Shown here: in pieces, positions 29,159-40,530 of the stretch
Position numbering within the stretch: the first letter of the stretch is position 1
Layout of the letters: the number at the start of each line of letters is the position of its first letter
Origin: an uncultured Alteromonadaceae bacterium
GTDB lineage: Bacteria; Pseudomonadota; Gammaproteobacteria; Enterobacterales; Alteromonadaceae
Direction: 5' to 3'
Assembly: GCA_947494925.1 (NCBI GenBank)
Contig: CANLWS010000014.1
Span: 62,001 to 126,000 of the forward strand
DNA: 64,000 nucleotides
Position numbers and translations under genes: made by a program
Notes under the pieces: generated by a model
What the model was told of the DNA's origin: nothing
The model's database searches: none
Seen by the model: the letters and a program-made list of their open reading frames with translations, nothing else

Positions 29159-30580
29159 ATGAAACCTGTTGTTCTTGCCGGCGGTACCGGTAGTCGTTTA
29201 TGGCCTAAGTCACGCGCTGCCTTGCCGAAACAGTTTTTGTCGCTCACATCAGAACTTACCATGTTGCAAAACACGATCGGACGTCTGGACGGAGTGGACT
29301 CTGAACCTGCCATCGTTATTTGCAATGATGCTCATCGTTTTTTGGTAGCAGAACAATTAAGGCAGCAAGATATTCAGCACGGCGGGATTCTGCTTGAACC
29401 AATGGGCAGAAATACTGCACCAGCAATTGCGCTGGCCGCATTGCATGCAACGCAAAATGGTGATGACCCTGTATTACTCGTATTGGCAGCCGACCATCTA
29501 ATCGCTGACAAGCAAGCATTTCACAAAGCGATTACACATGCACAAATTATGGCTGATGACGGAAAACTGGTGACGTTCGGTATAGTACCGGACAGCCCAC
29601 ATACTGGTTACGGCTATATCCGCAGAGGTGAACAGCTTAATCAGGCGGAAACGGCGTTTTCTGTTTCACAATTTGTTGAAAAACCTAATGAGGAAACAGC
29701 TAAACAATATATCGCTAACGGAGAGTACTACTGGAACAGTGGTATGTTTATGTTTAAAGCGAGCCGTTATCTCGAAGAGCTTGAGAAATTTGCACCGGAA
29801 ATGGTGAAAGTATGTAAAGCCGCTATTGCAACTGAATCGCCTGATTTGGATTTTGTAAGGGTAAGTGGCGAAGTATTTGAGACCTGTCCTGATGACTCGA
29901 TTGATTATGCCGTTATGGAAAAGACCAGTGATGCGGCAATGGTGCCCCTGGACGCAGGTTGGAATGACGTTGGTAGCTGGTCTTCGTTGTGGGAAACATC
30001 AGAAAACAAAGACAAAGACAACAATGTATTAGTTGGCGATACCATGTTGCATGGGGTTAAAAACAGTTATATCAATTCAGAGCAACGGTTAATTGCTGCA
30101 GTGGGAATTGAAAACATTGTGGTGGTTGAGACTAAAGATGCAATATTAGTAGCTGACAAAGAAAAAGTTCAGGATATCAAGCATATAGTCAATAAATTAA
30201 AAGCCGAACATCGCCCGGAATTTGAATTTCACCGTGAAGTATTCAGGCCTTGGGGCAGTTACGACTCAATCGATAATGGAGAGAGGTTTCAGGTCAAACG
30301 CATCACAGTGAAGCCCGGAGAAAAGTTATCCGTGCAAATGCATCACCATAGAGCTGAGCACTGGATAGTCGTTTCAGGTACCGCAAAAGTGACGAATGGT
30401 GAGAAGGAATTGTTACTCACCGAGAATGAATCCACTTATATTCCCATCGGTGTTGTGCACGCTCTGGAGAATCCCGGGAAAGTGCCACTCGAGTTAATCG
30501 AGGTCCAATCTGGAAGCTATTTGGGTGAAGATGATATTGTCAGATTTTCAGACCGTTATGGTCGTGTAGAAGCGAAATAG
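29159..30580 (+). CDS. manC: Mannose-1-phosphate guanylyltransferase / mannose-6-phosphate isomerase
   Basis: This 473-residue bifunctional type II enzyme has an N-terminal nucleotidyltransferase domain with [14 protein letters not shown] and a C-terminal cupin isomerase domain with [11 protein letters not shown] and MHHHRAEHW. It converts fructose-6-phosphate-derived mannose-6-phosphate and makes GDP-mannose from mannose-1-phosphate and GTP. The start at ATG 29159 has AAGGA ahead; the longer frame from 29099 is not family-like. The next gene, phosphomannomutase, starts seven bases later. Together they supply GDP-mannose for exopolysaccharide or LPS sugars made elsewhere. Confidence 0.94.
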   Translation: MKPVVLAGGTGSRLWPKSRAALPKQFLSLTSELTMLQNTIGRLDGVDSEPAIVICNDAHRFLVAEQLRQQDIQHGGILLEPMGRNTAPAIALAALHATQNGDDPVLLVLAADHLIADKQAFHKAITHAQIMADDGKLVTFGIVPDSPHTGYGYIRRGEQLNQAETAFSVSQFVEKPNEETAKQYIANGEYYWNSGMFMFKASRYLEELEKFAPEMVKVCKAAIATESPDLDFVRVSGEVFETCPDDSIDYAVMEKTSDAAMVPLDAGWNDVGSWSSLWETSENKDKDNNVLVGDTMLHGVKNSYINSEQRLIAAVGIENIVVVETKDAILVADKEKVQDIKHIVNKLKAEHRPEFEFHREVFRPWGSYDSIDNGERFQVKRITVKPGEKLSVQMHHHRAEHWIVVSGTAKVTNGEKELLLTENESTYIPIGVVHALENPGKVPLELIEVQSGSYLGEDDIVRFSDRYGRVEAK

Positions 30581-30587
30581 GAACAGG

Positions 30588-32036
30588 ATGAAAATTAGTT
30601 GTTTTAAGGCCTACGATATTCGGGGCAAGTTAATCGAACAATTGGACGAGCAAGTTGCTTATCGTATAGGTCGTGCTTTTTCTGAATTTTTGCACGCCAA
30701 AACTGTGGTAGTTGGAGGTGATGTTCGATTAACTTCCGAGCCGCTAAAGCTAGCACTTGCCGCAGGCCTGATAGATGGTGGTGCCGTGGTTAGTGACTTA
30801 GGCATGACAGGTACAGAAGAGATTTACTTTGCGACTAAGTATTTACAGGTAGATGGTGGAATCGAAGTGACCGCCAGTCATAATCCTATTGATTACAATG
30901 GTATGAAATTAGTTAAGTCTGATTCTAAACCTATCAGTGGCGATACTGGACTATTTGCGATTCAGGAAATAGCGGAAAGTTACTCTGCTGAACTGGTTTC
31001 TGAGCGACTTGCTTTCTACTCAGGGGAGTTAGCAAGCGAAGAAGCGTTTATTGCTGGAAATGGTAGTGTTCAGAAATCACGTCTGAATACGACCGAAAGC
31101 TACTTTGAAAAGTCTGTTATGCAAGCTTATGTGGAGCATATGCTTGGTTATATCGAACCTAGTAATATTACTCCCTTGAAGTTGGTAGTTAATGCAGGCA
31201 ATGGCGCAGCTGGAAAGGCCCTTGACGCCATCGAAAGTGCATTAAAATTGAACAATATTCCGGTTGATTTTATTAAAGTGCATCATCAACCTGACGGCCG
31301 TTTTCCAAATGGCATCCCAAACCCCTTGTTACCTGAAAGCAGGGCAGACACCGCAAACGCTGTAAAGGCCAATAAGGCTGATATGGGAATTGCCTGGGAT
31401 GGTGACTTCGATCGCTGTTTCCTGTTTGACGAAAATGGTGATTTTGTCGAAGGTTATTACATTGTTGGTTTGTTAGCACAGGCATTTCTTGATAAGGATA
31501 CCGGGGCAAAAATAATTTTTGATCCCAGAGTCTATTGGAACACGGAAGATATTGTAAAAACCGCCGGTGGCGTGCCAATCATGAGTAAAACAGGTCATGC
31601 ATTCATTAAAGAGAGAATGCGTGCTGACGATGCAGTTTATGGCGGTGAAATGAGTGCGCATCATTATTTCAGGGATTTCGCTTATTGTGATTCGGGCATG
31701 ATCCCTTGGTTGTTGGTGGCCGAATTACTTTGCACTAAGAACAAACCGCTATCCATGCTTGTGAAGGAGCGCATTGCTGCGTTTCCATCATCCGGCGAAA
31801 TTAATAGCCTCTTAGAGGACCCCGATGCTGCAATCGAAAGAGTATTGAAAACATACAAGCCTGAAGCCTTAGAAGTGGATTACACTGATGGCATCGGTAT
31901 TGCGTTTGAAAACTGGCGATTTAATCTCCGAAAATCAAATACTGAACCTGTGATAAGACTGAATGTTGAATCAAGAGGAAATATTTCGTTGATGGAGCAG
32001 AAAACCAGTGATTTGTTAGCGTTAATCAGGCAGTAA
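30588..32036 (+). CDS. manB: Phosphomannomutase
   Basis: This 482-residue alpha-D-phosphohexomutase has the catalytic phosphoserine S97 in TASHNP, the metal-binding loop WDGDFDRC, the sugar-binding [11 protein letters not shown] and the phosphate-binding RKSNTEP. It interconverts mannose-6-phosphate and mannose-1-phosphate. It follows manC by seven bases (operon), and a terminator follows. It belongs to the CpsG/ManB branch. Confidence 0.94.
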   Translation: MKISCFKAYDIRGKLIEQLDEQVAYRIGRAFSEFLHAKTVVVGGDVRLTSEPLKLALAAGLIDGGAVVSDLGMTGTEEIYFATKYLQVDGGIEVTASHNPIDYNGMKLVKSDSKPISGDTGLFAIQEIAESYSAELVSERLAFYSGELASEEAFIAGNGSVQKSRLNTTESYFEKSVMQAYVEHMLGYIEPSNITPLKLVVNAGNGAAGKALDAIESALKLNNIPVDFIKVHHQPDGRFPNGIPNPLLPESRADTANAVKANKADMGIAWDGDFDRCFLFDENGDFVEGYYIVGLLAQAFLDKDTGAKIIFDPRVYWNTEDIVKTAGGVPIMSKTGHAFIKERMRADDAVYGGEMSAHHYFRDFAYCDSGMIPWLLVAELLCTKNKPLSMLVKERIAAFPSSGEINSLLEDPDAAIERVLKTYKPEALEVDYTDGIGIAFENWRFNLRKSNTEPVIRLNVESRGNISLMEQKTSDLLALIRQ

Positions 32037-32058
32037 TTGATTAAAGTATGATTTAGGA

Positions 32059-32083
32059 AGGAGCAGTAATGCTCCTTTTTTAT
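32059..32083 (+). terminator. Terminator after manC-manB
   Basis: AGGAGCA and TGCTCCT form a perfect 7-bp stem around GTAA, followed by a T run. It ends the GDP-mannose operon and lies close to the 3' end of the convergent DUF3429 gene. Confidence 0.9.
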
Positions 32084-32490
32084 ACATATAGAAAATAACT
32101 TATTCCATGGCAAATCAGCACTAAAGTGCTCAGTTTTATGCGCAGTTTATTGTAGCCTTCAGGCATATCTAAGTATCTGAGATCGTAGATCAGCATTAAT
32201 ACATAACTGATGGCCAGAATTGTGATTGTCAGTCCGGGTGACAAAAAAGCTAAACAAAACCAAGCAACAATGCTTGGTAACATAGCCACATAAATTTGAT
32301 GTGAATGACGATTGTTCTGCAAGGCGTCAAACCAGTGTAACCCGCCGAAAAATGATAAAATGATGGCGCTGTATTGACAGAAATATAAGGTTCCCTGGAA
32401 CACTGTTAAATATTCCATTGAAATTAATAGCGGCATCCCAATAAACGGCAAAAGTCCAGCATATCCAAGCATTTTGGCGTGCAGATTCAT
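32080..32490 (-). CDS. DUF3429-like inner membrane protein
   Basis: This 136-residue protein has four or five membrane segments. The patterns MLGYAGLLPFIGMP and the central LSFFGGLHW are those of DUF3429 proteins, whose function is unknown. The start is ATG 32490, with AGGGAAG at good spacing; the longer frame upstream runs through the gltA terminator and is not real. It lies downstream of gltA on the same strand but behind its terminator. Confidence 0.8.
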   Translation of the reverse strand: MNLHAKMLGYAGLLPFIGMPLLISMEYLTVFQGTLYFCQYSAIILSFFGGLHWFDALQNNRHSHQIYVAMLPSIVAWFCLAFLSPGLTITILAISYVLMLIYDLRYLDMPEGYNKLRIKLSTLVLICHGISYFLYV

Positions 32491-32516
32491 AGTAATATCT
32501 TCCCTTTTGAACAGAC

Positions 32517-32550
32517 AAAAAAATAGCGCCGTAGTGGCGCTATTTTTATA
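32517..32550 (-). terminator. Terminator after gltA
   Basis: AAATAGCGCC and GGCGCTATTT form a perfect stem around GTAGT, with A/T runs at both sides. It lies 11 bases past the gltA stop in the leftward direction. Confidence 0.92.
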
Positions 32551-32560
32551 CTGAATAACT

Positions 32561-33841
32561 CTATTTTTCGATCTTGTTGTAAGGTCTCTGTGCATGTCCA
32601 GTGTAGAGTTGACGTGGACGGCCGATTTTCTGACCTTTCTGGCTCAACATTTCGTGCCAATGTGAAACCCAACCTACTGTTCTTGCCAGGGCAAAAATAC
32701 AGGTAAACATGTTGGTTGGAATACCAATGGCCTTCAAAATGATACCTGAATAGAAATCAACGTTAGGGAATAACTTCTTCTCGGCAAAGTATGGGTCGCT
32801 CAAGGCGATTTTTTCCAGTTCCATGGCAACGTTCAGCAAAGGATCATCAATTTTCAATTCAGCAAGCACTTCGTGACAGCTTTCACGCATCACAGTTGCT
32901 CGTGGGTCAAAGTTTTTATAAACCCTGTGCCCAAAGCCCATTAAACGGAATGGGTCGTTTTTGTCTTTAGCTTTAGCGATGAATTCTGGTATGCGGTCAA
33001 CACTCCCGATTTCTTCCAGCATATTCAAACAAGCTTCGTTTGCTCCACCGTGCGCAGGGCCCCACAAAGAGGCAACACCGGCTGCAATACATGCATAAGG
33101 GTTTGCGCCAGATGAACCTGCCAGACGAACTGTTGAGGTCGAAGCATTTTGTTCATGGTCAGCATGAAGAATAAAAATTCTATCCATCGCGCGGGCGACT
33201 GCTGGACTGATGTAGTAGTCTTCGGCAGGGACAGAAAACATCATATTCAGGAAGTTTTCGGCGTAGCTTAATGAATTTTTAGGGAATACAAAGGGTTGTC
33301 CGATATTGTATTTGTAACACATGGCTACCAGAGTCGGCATTTTTGCAACGAGTCGATATGCGCTACGTAGACGTTGATCAGGATCAGTGATGTCCAGATC
33401 ATCGTGGTAAAAAGAAGCCAACGCACCAACTGTTCCACACAACATTGCCATTGGGTGCGCGTCGCGACGGAAGCCCCGGAAAAAGTTCGGGATTTGGTCG
33501 TGCACCAAAGTATGCATGGTAATAGTTTGTTTAAATTCTTTATACTCTTCAGAATTAGGCGTCTTATCATGAAGTAGCATGTACACTACTTCAATGTAGT
33601 CAGCGTCACGGGCAAGCTCTTCAATAGAGTAGCCACGGTGAAGAAGAATACCTTTTGCTCCATCGATAAAGGTGATGGATGATTCGCATGAACCAGTAGC
33701 CATAAAGCCAGGATCATATGTGAAGTATCCATTTGCACCCAGAGTGCGGATATCAATTACATCGTGTCCTGCCGTACCCGACAATATAGGTAATTCGACT
33801 TCTTTATCACCGGCTTTCAAGATGGCTTTCTGATCTGCCAT
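32561..33841 (-). CDS. gltA: Citrate synthase (type II)
   Basis: This 426-residue protein is about the E. coli GltA length. It has the family active site [15 protein letters not shown] (catalytic His) and the other site segments HADHEQNAS and [12 protein letters not shown]. It condenses oxaloacetate with acetyl-CoA as the first TCA step. The ATG has GAGGAG just before it. The gene is divergent from sdhCDAB-sucABCD across about 440 bases, the same arrangement as in enterobacteria. Confidence 0.96.
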   Translation of the reverse strand: MADQKAILKAGDKEVELPILSGTAGHDVIDIRTLGANGYFTYDPGFMATGSCESSITFIDGAKGILLHRGYSIEELARDADYIEVVYMLLHDKTPNSEEYKEFKQTITMHTLVHDQIPNFFRGFRRDAHPMAMLCGTVGALASFYHDDLDITDPDQRLRSAYRLVAKMPTLVAMCYKYNIGQPFVFPKNSLSYAENFLNMMFSVPAEDYYISPAVARAMDRIFILHADHEQNASTSTVRLAGSSGANPYACIAAGVASLWGPAHGGANEACLNMLEEIGSVDRIPEFIAKAKDKNDPFRLMGFGHRVYKNFDPRATVMRESCHEVLAELKIDDPLLNVAMELEKIALSDPYFAEKKLFPNVDFYSGIILKAIGIPTNMFTCIFALARTVGWVSHWHEMLSQKGQKIGRPRQLYTGHAQRPYNKIEK

Positions 33842-34281
33842 AAGCTGCTCTCCTCAGATTGGTTCCGTAGATGGTAATTTATACAACTATAAATCACTGG
33901 GAAAAAAGTGTGCGTATTTGTACTGATAAAGTGACTTCAAGTCAATTTAAATGCATTTATGTCTAATATCTATTCTATTTATAGTTAATTTAATCCAATT
34001 TAGTTCAGACGCAAATGAAACAAATATTATTTCATTTTATTCTTAACTCATTAATAAAGAACAAAAATTGTAATTAGGTAAAACGCTGGATATACTTTGC
34101 AGCTAATAATGGATGGTGTTTAAGCACTTGTAAAATAATCAACAATTCCTTTACAAAGATTTAACTGCCTAAATTATAAAACACTTAAAAACCAGTTTAT
34201 TCGTAATACCTTTGTCTAAGTGCAATACTCAGTCAATGACGAATATGATTAAAACCCTACGGTTATTACAGGCAACAAATC
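33842..34281. promoter_or_regulatory. Divergent gltA / sdhC control region
   Basis: This 440-base, very AT-rich gap holds no gene. A candidate sdh promoter has TTTACA at 34150-34155 and TTATAA at 34174-34179 (18-base spacer). AGTTAATTTAA near 33984 and TTAACTCATTAATAA near 34043 resemble parts of ArcA-type GTTAATTAA boxes. In E. coli this region is controlled by ArcA, Fur/RyhB and CRP, but here the sites are only similar by eye. Confidence 0.4.
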
Positions 34282-34656
34282 GTGAAAAAGCAAAGACCAG
34301 TAAATCTACAACTCAATACGATTAGTTTTCCTCCTACTGCAATTGTGTCTATCTTGCACCGAGTTTCTGGTGTGGGCATGTTTGTGGGCATGGTTTTCGT
34401 TATCTGGGCGTGGGCAACGGCCCTCCAGTCAGCAGAAGACTTTATGATGGTCCAAGACATCTTGGGAGGCGTTTTCGGAAAAATAATAGCGATAGGAACT
34501 GTATCGCTTTTGATCTTTCATATGGTAGTCGGTATACGGCACGTCATCATGGACATGGGCTACTGGGAAGAACTTGACTCAGGCAATGCCAGTGCAAAAG
34601 CAAGTATTGTCATTTGGCTGATACTGACGGTTCTGACAGGAGTAGCAATATGGTAA
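34282..34656 (+). CDS. sdhC: Succinate dehydrogenase cytochrome b556 subunit
   Basis: This 124-residue protein has three membrane helices, begins 'MKKQRPVNLQLNTISFPPTAIVSILHRVSG', and has the conserved HRVSG and the heme-ligand region FHMVVGIRHVIMDMG. It anchors SdhAB to the inner membrane and helps bind heme b and ubiquinone. The start is GTG 34282, with AGG upstream. The stop overlaps sdhD by seven bases. Confidence 0.93.
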   Translation: MKKQRPVNLQLNTISFPPTAIVSILHRVSGVGMFVGMVFVIWAWATALQSAEDFMMVQDILGGVFGKIIAIGTVSLLIFHMVVGIRHVIMDMGYWEELDSGNASAKASIVIWLILTVLTGVAIW

Positions 34657-34997
34657 CTAATCAAGCAAGCTTGAAACGAGATGGTGTACAAGATTACGTC
34701 ACACTCAGAGCAACTGCGTTAATCATAACCCTGTTTTCCGTGTATATGACGTGGTTTTTTATATCCACGCCATCCATCACTTTCGAAGTGTGGCGAGAAT
34801 TGTTTTCTGGTCTGGCGATGAAAGTATTCACTGCTGCAACATTGATCTCCATCATGATGCATGTACGTATAGGTCTTTGGCAGGTGCTTACAGATTACGT
34901 TAAACCAGCGGCCTTGCGAGCGACTTTGCAATATTTACTTAACATTGTTGCGTTTGTTTATGCCGCTATCGGCTTGTTTGTTTTGTGGGGTGTTTAA
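34650..34997 (+). CDS. sdhD: Succinate dehydrogenase hydrophobic anchor subunit
   Basis: This 115-residue protein has three membrane helices; the pattern MMHVRIGLWQVLTDYVK contains the heme-region His and the conserved D-Y of SdhD. With SdhC it forms the quinone-reducing membrane domain of complex II. The ATG at 34650 overlaps the sdhC stop, so the pair is translationally coupled. The sdhA GTG follows with no gap. Confidence 0.93.
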   Translation: MVTNQASLKRDGVQDYVTLRATALIITLFSVYMTWFFISTPSITFEVWRELFSGLAMKVFTAATLISIMMHVRIGLWQVLTDYVKPAALRATLQYLLNIVAFVYAAIGLFVLWGV

Positions 34998-36767
34998 GTG
35001 AGTATTCCAGTTCATGAATTTGATGCAGTAGTCATCGGTGCAGGTGGTGCAGGTATGCGAGCTGCGCTACAAATTTCAGAGTCAGGAAAATCCTGCGCTC
35101 TTCTATCTAAAGTATTTCCTACCCGCTCTCATACTGTTTCCGCACAAGGTGGTATAACAGTAGCCTTGGGTAATTCCCACGAAGATAACTGGGAATGGCA
35201 CATGTACGACACTGTTAAAGGGTCAGATTACATCGGCGACCAGGATGCCATTGAGTATATGTGTAAGACAGGTCCTGAAGCCATTATCGAGATGGAGAAT
35301 ATGGGCCTGCCATTTTCGCGTTTTGAAAACGGCAAAATTTACCAGCGCCCATTTGGTGGACAATCCAAGAATTTCGGTGGTGAGCAAGGCGCACGCACAG
35401 CGGCGGCGGCTGACCGCACAGGACACGCACTACTGCATTTGCTTTATCAGCAAAACGTGAAAAATAAAACCAAAGTATTCAGCGAATGGTATGCCCTTGA
35501 TTTAGTCAAAAATCAGGATGGCGATGTAGTGGGTTGTACCGCTATTGATATCGAAAGCGGTGAAGTGGTTTACTTCAAGTCCAAAGCAGTTGTGCTGGCA
35601 ACCGGCGGAGCGGGGCGGATTTACGCATCCACCACCAATGCACACATTAATACGGGAGACGGCGTTGGAATGGCACTGCGTGCAGGTGTTCCAATGCAGG
35701 ATATGGAAATGTGGCAATTCCATCCAACTGGTATAGCTGGGGCTGGAACACTGGTTACTGAAGGTTGTCGTGGTGAAGGGGGCTATCTTCTAAATAAAGA
35801 TGGCGAGCGATTCATGGAACGCTACGCTCCTAACGCCAAAGATCTTGCTGGTCGTGATGTTGTTGCTCGTTCAATGATGACTGAAATACGTGAAGGACGT
35901 GGCTGTGATGGCCCTTGGGGTCCACATTGCAAATTGAAGCTGGATCATCTGGGTAAGGAAGTGTTGGAATCACGTCTGCCAGGTATTCTGGAACTGTCTC
36001 GCACATTTGCTCACGTTGATCCGGTGAAAGAACCCATTCCTGTTATACCTACCTGTCATTATATGATGGGTGGTGTGCCGACCAATGTAGACGGCCAAGC
36101 TCTGCAAGTTGACGCAAACGGAAATGAAAGCCCGATTAAAGGTTTGTTTGCTTGTGGTGAAATTGCTTGCGTATCAGTTCACGGCGCCAACCGACTTGGT
36201 GGTAACTCACTGCTTGATTTGGTTGTATTTGGTCGAGCAACCGGTTTACACCTTGGCGAAGCCGTTGACAATATTGAAGCAAGAGATGCATCAGATTCTG
36301 ATCTTGAGGCATCACTAGCAAGGTTTAACCGCTGGGAAAATTCTGAAGCTGGCAAGGGTGAAGACCCGGTTCAAATCAAGAAAGACCTTCAGCAGTGTAT
36401 GCAACTCAACTTCTCGGTATTCCGAGAAGGCGATGCTATGGCGACAGGCCTCAAAGAACTTGGCGAAATTCGTGAACGTTTGCAACATGCTCGTCTTGAC
36501 GACAAAAGCAGCGACTTCAATACCATGCGTATCGAATGCCTCGAATTGGATAACCTTATGGAAACAGCCTACAGTACAGCTGTTGCCGCAAACTTCAGAA
36601 CCGAGAGTCGCGGTGCACACAGCCGATTCGATTTCCCGGATCGTGATGATGATAACTGGTTATGCCATTCGATTTATCGTCCCGAAGATGAAAGTATGCT
36701 CAAGCGTGATGTCAACATGACGCCTAAGCTTCGCGAAGCTTTTCCGCCTAAAGCTCGTACGTATTAA
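34998..36767 (+). CDS. sdhA: Succinate dehydrogenase flavoprotein subunit
   Basis: This 589-residue protein has FAD-binding [13 protein letters not shown], the covalent FAD site His45 in [11 protein letters not shown], and the active-site segments [20 protein letters not shown] and [19 protein letters not shown]. It oxidises succinate to fumarate in complex II. The start is GTG directly after the sdhD stop, and sdhB follows after 14 bases. Confidence 0.97.
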   Translation: MSIPVHEFDAVVIGAGGAGMRAALQISESGKSCALLSKVFPTRSHTVSAQGGITVALGNSHEDNWEWHMYDTVKGSDYIGDQDAIEYMCKTGPEAIIEMENMGLPFSRFENGKIYQRPFGGQSKNFGGEQGARTAAAADRTGHALLHLLYQQNVKNKTKVFSEWYALDLVKNQDGDVVGCTAIDIESGEVVYFKSKAVVLATGGAGRIYASTTNAHINTGDGVGMALRAGVPMQDMEMWQFHPTGIAGAGTLVTEGCRGEGGYLLNKDGERFMERYAPNAKDLAGRDVVARSMMTEIREGRGCDGPWGPHCKLKLDHLGKEVLESRLPGILELSRTFAHVDPVKEPIPVIPTCHYMMGGVPTNVDGQALQVDANGNESPIKGLFACGEIACVSVHGANRLGGNSLLDLVVFGRATGLHLGEAVDNIEARDASDSDLEASLARFNRWENSEAGKGEDPVQIKKDLQQCMQLNFSVFREGDAMATGLKELGEIRERLQHARLDDKSSDFNTMRIECLELDNLMETAYSTAVAANFRTESRGAHSRFDFPDRDDDNWLCHSIYRPEDESMLKRDVNMTPKLREAFPPKARTY

Positions 36768-36781
36768 TAGGAGTAACGAAA

Positions 36782-37492
36782 ATGCAATTATCTTTTTCAA
36801 TCTATCGTTACAATCCGGATGTGGACAACGCGCCACGGATGCAAGATTACACGCTTGAAGTGGATGAAGGCCAGGACATGATGGTGCTTGACGCACTCAT
36901 GACTTTGAAAGAACAGGATCCCACTTTGTCTTTCCGACGTTCATGCCGCGAAGGAGTCTGTGGTTCTGACGGTGTGAATATGAACGGTAAAAATGGATTG
37001 GCTTGTATCACGCCGTTATCAGCGCTAGGTAAAGGCAAGATTGTGATTCGTCCCTTACCTGGATTGCCTGTGGTAAGGGATCTGGTGGTCGACATGACCC
37101 AGTTCTACACCCAGTATGAAAAAATTAAACCGTTTTTGATCAATGATGATAAACAACCTCCCGCGAGAGAACACCTTCAATCGCCAGAGGAACGGGCTAA
37201 GCTTGATGGTTTGTACGAATGCATCTTGTGTGCGTGTTGTTCAACGTCGTGTCCTTCATTTTGGTGGAACCCGGACAAATTTATCGGTCCTGCTGGACTA
37301 TTACATGCTTATCGATTCTTAATTGATAGTCGTGATACTGCGACAGATGAGCGTTTAAGTGATTTGGATGATGCATTTAGTGTGTTCAGATGCCATGGCA
37401 TTATGAATTGCGTTAGTGTTTGTCCAAAAGGCTTGAATCCGACCAAAGCAATTGGTCAGATCAAGTCGATGCTGTTACAACGGGCTGTTTAG
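36782..37492 (+). CDS. sdhB: Succinate dehydrogenase iron-sulfur subunit
   Basis: This 236-residue protein has the [2Fe-2S] motif SCREGVCGSDG with the downstream LAC, and the two C-terminal cluster motifs CILCACCSTSCP and CHGIMNCVSVCPKGLNP for [4Fe-4S] and [3Fe-4S]. It carries electrons from SdhA FAD to the quinone. The Asp in GSDG takes a Cys position, as in E. coli. A terminator follows. Confidence 0.97.
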   Translation: MQLSFSIYRYNPDVDNAPRMQDYTLEVDEGQDMMVLDALMTLKEQDPTLSFRRSCREGVCGSDGVNMNGKNGLACITPLSALGKGKIVIRPLPGLPVVRDLVVDMTQFYTQYEKIKPFLINDDKQPPAREHLQSPEERAKLDGLYECILCACCSTSCPSFWWNPDKFIGPAGLLHAYRFLIDSRDTATDERLSDLDDAFSVFRCHGIMNCVSVCPKGLNPTKAIGQIKSMLLQRAV

Positions 37493-37537
37493 TTTTAATT
37501 CTGCTTGTGTTTAAGTCAGGCAGTTTGAATTCGGCTA

Positions 37538-37570
37538 AATAGCTACCCAATATTGGGTGGCTATTTTTTT
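37538..37570 (+). terminator. Terminator-like hairpin between sdhB and sucA
   Basis: AATAGCTACCCA pairs with TGGGTGGCTATT (one G-T pair) around ATAT, followed by seven Ts. It lies inside the sdh-suc block, so it probably attenuates, giving more sdh than suc transcript or separate transcripts. Confidence 0.85.
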
Positions 37571-37693
37571 GTTAACAGATAATATATTAACTAAAAATAA
37601 ATGTGTGTCTTCGGATATTACTAGAATAAATAACGAGATATCGTGAAATTGCCGATATCTGATTGTGAGCCTTTCATTAAACAAGGGACAACA

Positions 37694-40516
37694 ATGCAAC
37701 AAAGCGTGATGAAAGCATGGTGGGAGTCTTCCCACATGGCTGGTGGCAACGCTGCTTATGTAGAAGAAATCTATGAAGCTTATATTGATGATCCGCAAAG
37801 CGTATCGTCAGAATGGCGAGCTATTTTCGATAAACTTCCAAAAGTTGACGGAGTAGAGCTCGAATCCAATCACTCACAAATTCGTGATCAATTCCGAACC
37901 CTGGCCGCGCTAGGTCCTGCTGGCAGAGCACCTGCTTCCGTGCCCGCAGCTCAATCTGGTGGCGACGAGAAACAGGTTAAAGTTCTTCAATTGATTAACG
38001 CGTATCGCTTCCGTGGACATCAGCATGCCAATCTTGACCCGCTGGGGTTGTGGAAACAGGAAAGAGTGCGTGATTTGGAGTTATCCCATCACACGCTTTC
38101 AGAAAGCAATTTTGACACGGTTTATAATGTTGGTTCCTATGCAATAGGTAAAGACAGTATGACATTGGGGGAGTTGTTTAAATCCCTCAACCGTACTTAC
38201 TGTGGCTCAATTGGCGCAGAGTACATGCACATAACTGATACCGACCAGAAACGTTGGGTTCAGCAACGTTTTGAGTCAGTGCAGGCCAAACCTGAAATTA
38301 GTCGTGACGAAAAAGTCGGCATTTTGAAAGGCTTGATTGCCGCTGATGGCATGGAAAAGTATCTTGGGGCCAAATTCCCGGGGGCAAAACGCTTCTCGCT
38401 GGAAGGAGGCGACAGCCTGGTTCCAATGCTTAAAGGTTTGATCAGCCATGCCGGTGCAAATGGTACAAAAGAAGTTGTAGTTGGAATGGCTCACCGCGGC
38501 CGTCTTAACGTACTGGTAAATGTTTTGGGTAAAAATCCATCGGTTCTGTTTGATGAGTTTTCAGGCAAGCATGATGACAGTCTGGGCGCTGGTGATGTGA
38601 AATATCATGCTGGCTATTCATCTGATTTTGCCACACCAGGTGGGAATGTACACTTGGCATTGGCGTTTAACCCATCACATCTAGAAATCGTTAACCCTGT
38701 TGTTATTGGTTCAGTGCGTGCACGTCTGGATAGACGAGACTGTTCTGATGGATCCATGGTTCTGCCAATTACTATCCATGGTGATTCGGCCATCGCAGGA
38801 CAGGGGGTTGTCCAGGAAACCTTCAATATGTCTCAGACACGTGGGTTTCAGGTTGGTGGAACAGTTCGTATTGTGGTTAACAATCAGGTTGGGTTTACCA
38901 CGTCTAAAACGGAAGATACTCGATCTACACAATATTGTACTGATATCGCCAAAATGGTGCAGGCACCTATCTTCCATGTGAATGCAGATGATCCTGAAGC
39001 TGTGATGTTTGTCACTAAATTGGCTTTAGATTACAGAAATAAATTTAAACGTGATGTAGTAATTGACCTGGTATGTTATCGCCGCCACGGCCATAACGAG
39101 GCAGATGAGCCAAATGCAACTCAGCCGCTAATGTATCAGAAAATTAAGAAGCACCCTGTTCCAAGGTTGATTTACGCTGACCAATTAGCCGCAGAAGGCA
39201 TAGTTGACAAGCATGAAGCAGATAAGCTTGTTGCCGACTACCGTGCTGCGCTTGATCATGGCGCTTGTGTTGTTGAAGAGTGGCGTCCAATGACGGAGCA
39301 TTCCGTTGACTGGACTCCTTATCTCGGCCATGACTGGGATGTTCCTTACGATGCGAGCATCACTGTTGATGCGCTTAAGGCACTGAGTAAAAAACTGTGT
39401 GAATATCCAGAGGATCACACACTTCAGTCACGTGTTAAGAAGTTATACCTTGATCGCGAAGTGATGGCGGCAGGCGACAAGCCGCTTGACTGGGGTATGG
39501 CAGAAAATCTCGCCTATGCCTCCATCGTTGATTTAGGCACCAATATACGTATTACGGGTCAGGATTCTGGTCGAGGTACATTTTTCCATCGTCATGCTGT
39601 CTTGCATAATCAAAAAGATGGCACTGATTATATGCCGTTGCAGAATATTTCAGAGCAACAGGGCGGTATCGAAATCTACGATTCGGTATTGTCGGAAGAG
39701 GCTGTTATGGCCTTTGAATTTGGATATGCCACAGCAGAACCCGGAACATTGACTATCTGGGAAGCGCAATTTGGTGACTTTGCAAATGGTGCACAGGTCG
39801 TGATTGACCAATTCCTCAGCTCCGGTGAAGCCAAGTGGGGCAGGTTGTGCGGGTTAACTCTGTTGCTTCCACATGGTTATGAAGGTCAGGGACCAGAACA
39901 TAGTTCGGCCCGTCTTGAACGATTCTTACAACTATGTGCTGATCACAATATGCAGGTTTGTGTTCCATCAACGCCTGCACAGGTGTTCAACATGATCCGT
40001 CGTCAGTCTATTCGTCCTATGCGTCGACCACTAATTGTGATGTCACCTAAGTCATTGTTACGTCATCCCTTGGCAACTTCCTCAATGGAAGAACTGGCTG
40101 AAGGTGTGTTCCATAACGTTATCGATGAAATAGATGATATTAAACCTGCTCAGGTTAAACGTGTTGTGATGTGTTCAGGCAAGGTTTATTACGATCTTCT
40201 TGAGCAGCGCAGAAAAGACGAACAAAAAGATGTGGCGATTATTCGTATCGAACAACTCTATCCATTCCCCCATGCTGAAATTGAAGGCATTATTGCCGCC
40301 AAATATAAGCATGTTAAGGATTGGGTCTGGTGTCAGGAAGAGCCGCAGAATCAGGGAGCTTGGTATTGTAGTCAGCATCATTTCTGGACGTCCATTCCAG
40401 ATGGTGCAAAATTGACTTATACCGGGCGTGAAGCTTCAGCATCACCTGCTGTCGGTTACATATCAGTCCACAACCAACAACAAAAAGCATTGGTTGACGA
40501 TGCGTTAACTATTTAA
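37694..40516 (+). CDS. sucA: 2-oxoglutarate dehydrogenase E1 component
   Basis: This 940-residue thiamine-diphosphate enzyme has [13 protein letters not shown], the ThDP-binding region [19 protein letters not shown] and [14 protein letters not shown], and the transketolase-type C-terminal [20 protein letters not shown]. It decarboxylates 2-oxoglutarate and succinylates the E2 lipoyl group. The start at ATG 37694 has AAGGGA upstream; the frame from 37643 is longer but not conserved. It begins the sucABCD run. Confidence 0.96.
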   Translation: MQQSVMKAWWESSHMAGGNAAYVEEIYEAYIDDPQSVSSEWRAIFDKLPKVDGVELESNHSQIRDQFRTLAALGPAGRAPASVPAAQSGGDEKQVKVLQLINAYRFRGHQHANLDPLGLWKQERVRDLELSHHTLSESNFDTVYNVGSYAIGKDSMTLGELFKSLNRTYCGSIGAEYMHITDTDQKRWVQQRFESVQAKPEISRDEKVGILKGLIAADGMEKYLGAKFPGAKRFSLEGGDSLVPMLKGLISHAGANGTKEVVVGMAHRGRLNVLVNVLGKNPSVLFDEFSGKHDDSLGAGDVKYHAGYSSDFATPGGNVHLALAFNPSHLEIVNPVVIGSVRARLDRRDCSDGSMVLPITIHGDSAIAGQGVVQETFNMSQTRGFQVGGTVRIVVNNQVGFTTSKTEDTRSTQYCTDIAKMVQAPIFHVNADDPEAVMFVTKLALDYRNKFKRDVVIDLVCYRRHGHNEADEPNATQPLMYQKIKKHPVPRLIYADQLAAEGIVDKHEADKLVADYRAALDHGACVVEEWRPMTEHSVDWTPYLGHDWDVPYDASITVDALKALSKKLCEYPEDHTLQSRVKKLYLDREVMAAGDKPLDWGMAENLAYASIVDLGTNIRITGQDSGRGTFFHRHAVLHNQKDGTDYMPLQNISEQQGGIEIYDSVLSEEAVMAFEFGYATAEPGTLTIWEAQFGDFANGAQVVIDQFLSSGEAKWGRLCGLTLLLPHGYEGQGPEHSSARLERFLQLCADHNMQVCVPSTPAQVFNMIRRQSIRPMRRPLIVMSPKSLLRHPLATSSMEELAEGVFHNVIDEIDDIKPAQVKRVVMCSGKVYYDLLEQRRKDEQKDVAIIRIEQLYPFPHAEIEGIIAAKYKHVKDWVWCQEEPQNQGAWYCSQHHFWTSIPDGAKLTYTGREASASPAVGYISVHNQQQKALVDDALTI

Positions 40517-40530
40517 TTGAAGGAACCAGT

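Noticed and set aside
37571-37693. Upstream start for sucA at 37643
   Set aside because: The extra 17 residues are not conserved in SucA, and ATG 37694 has a good AAGGGA site.
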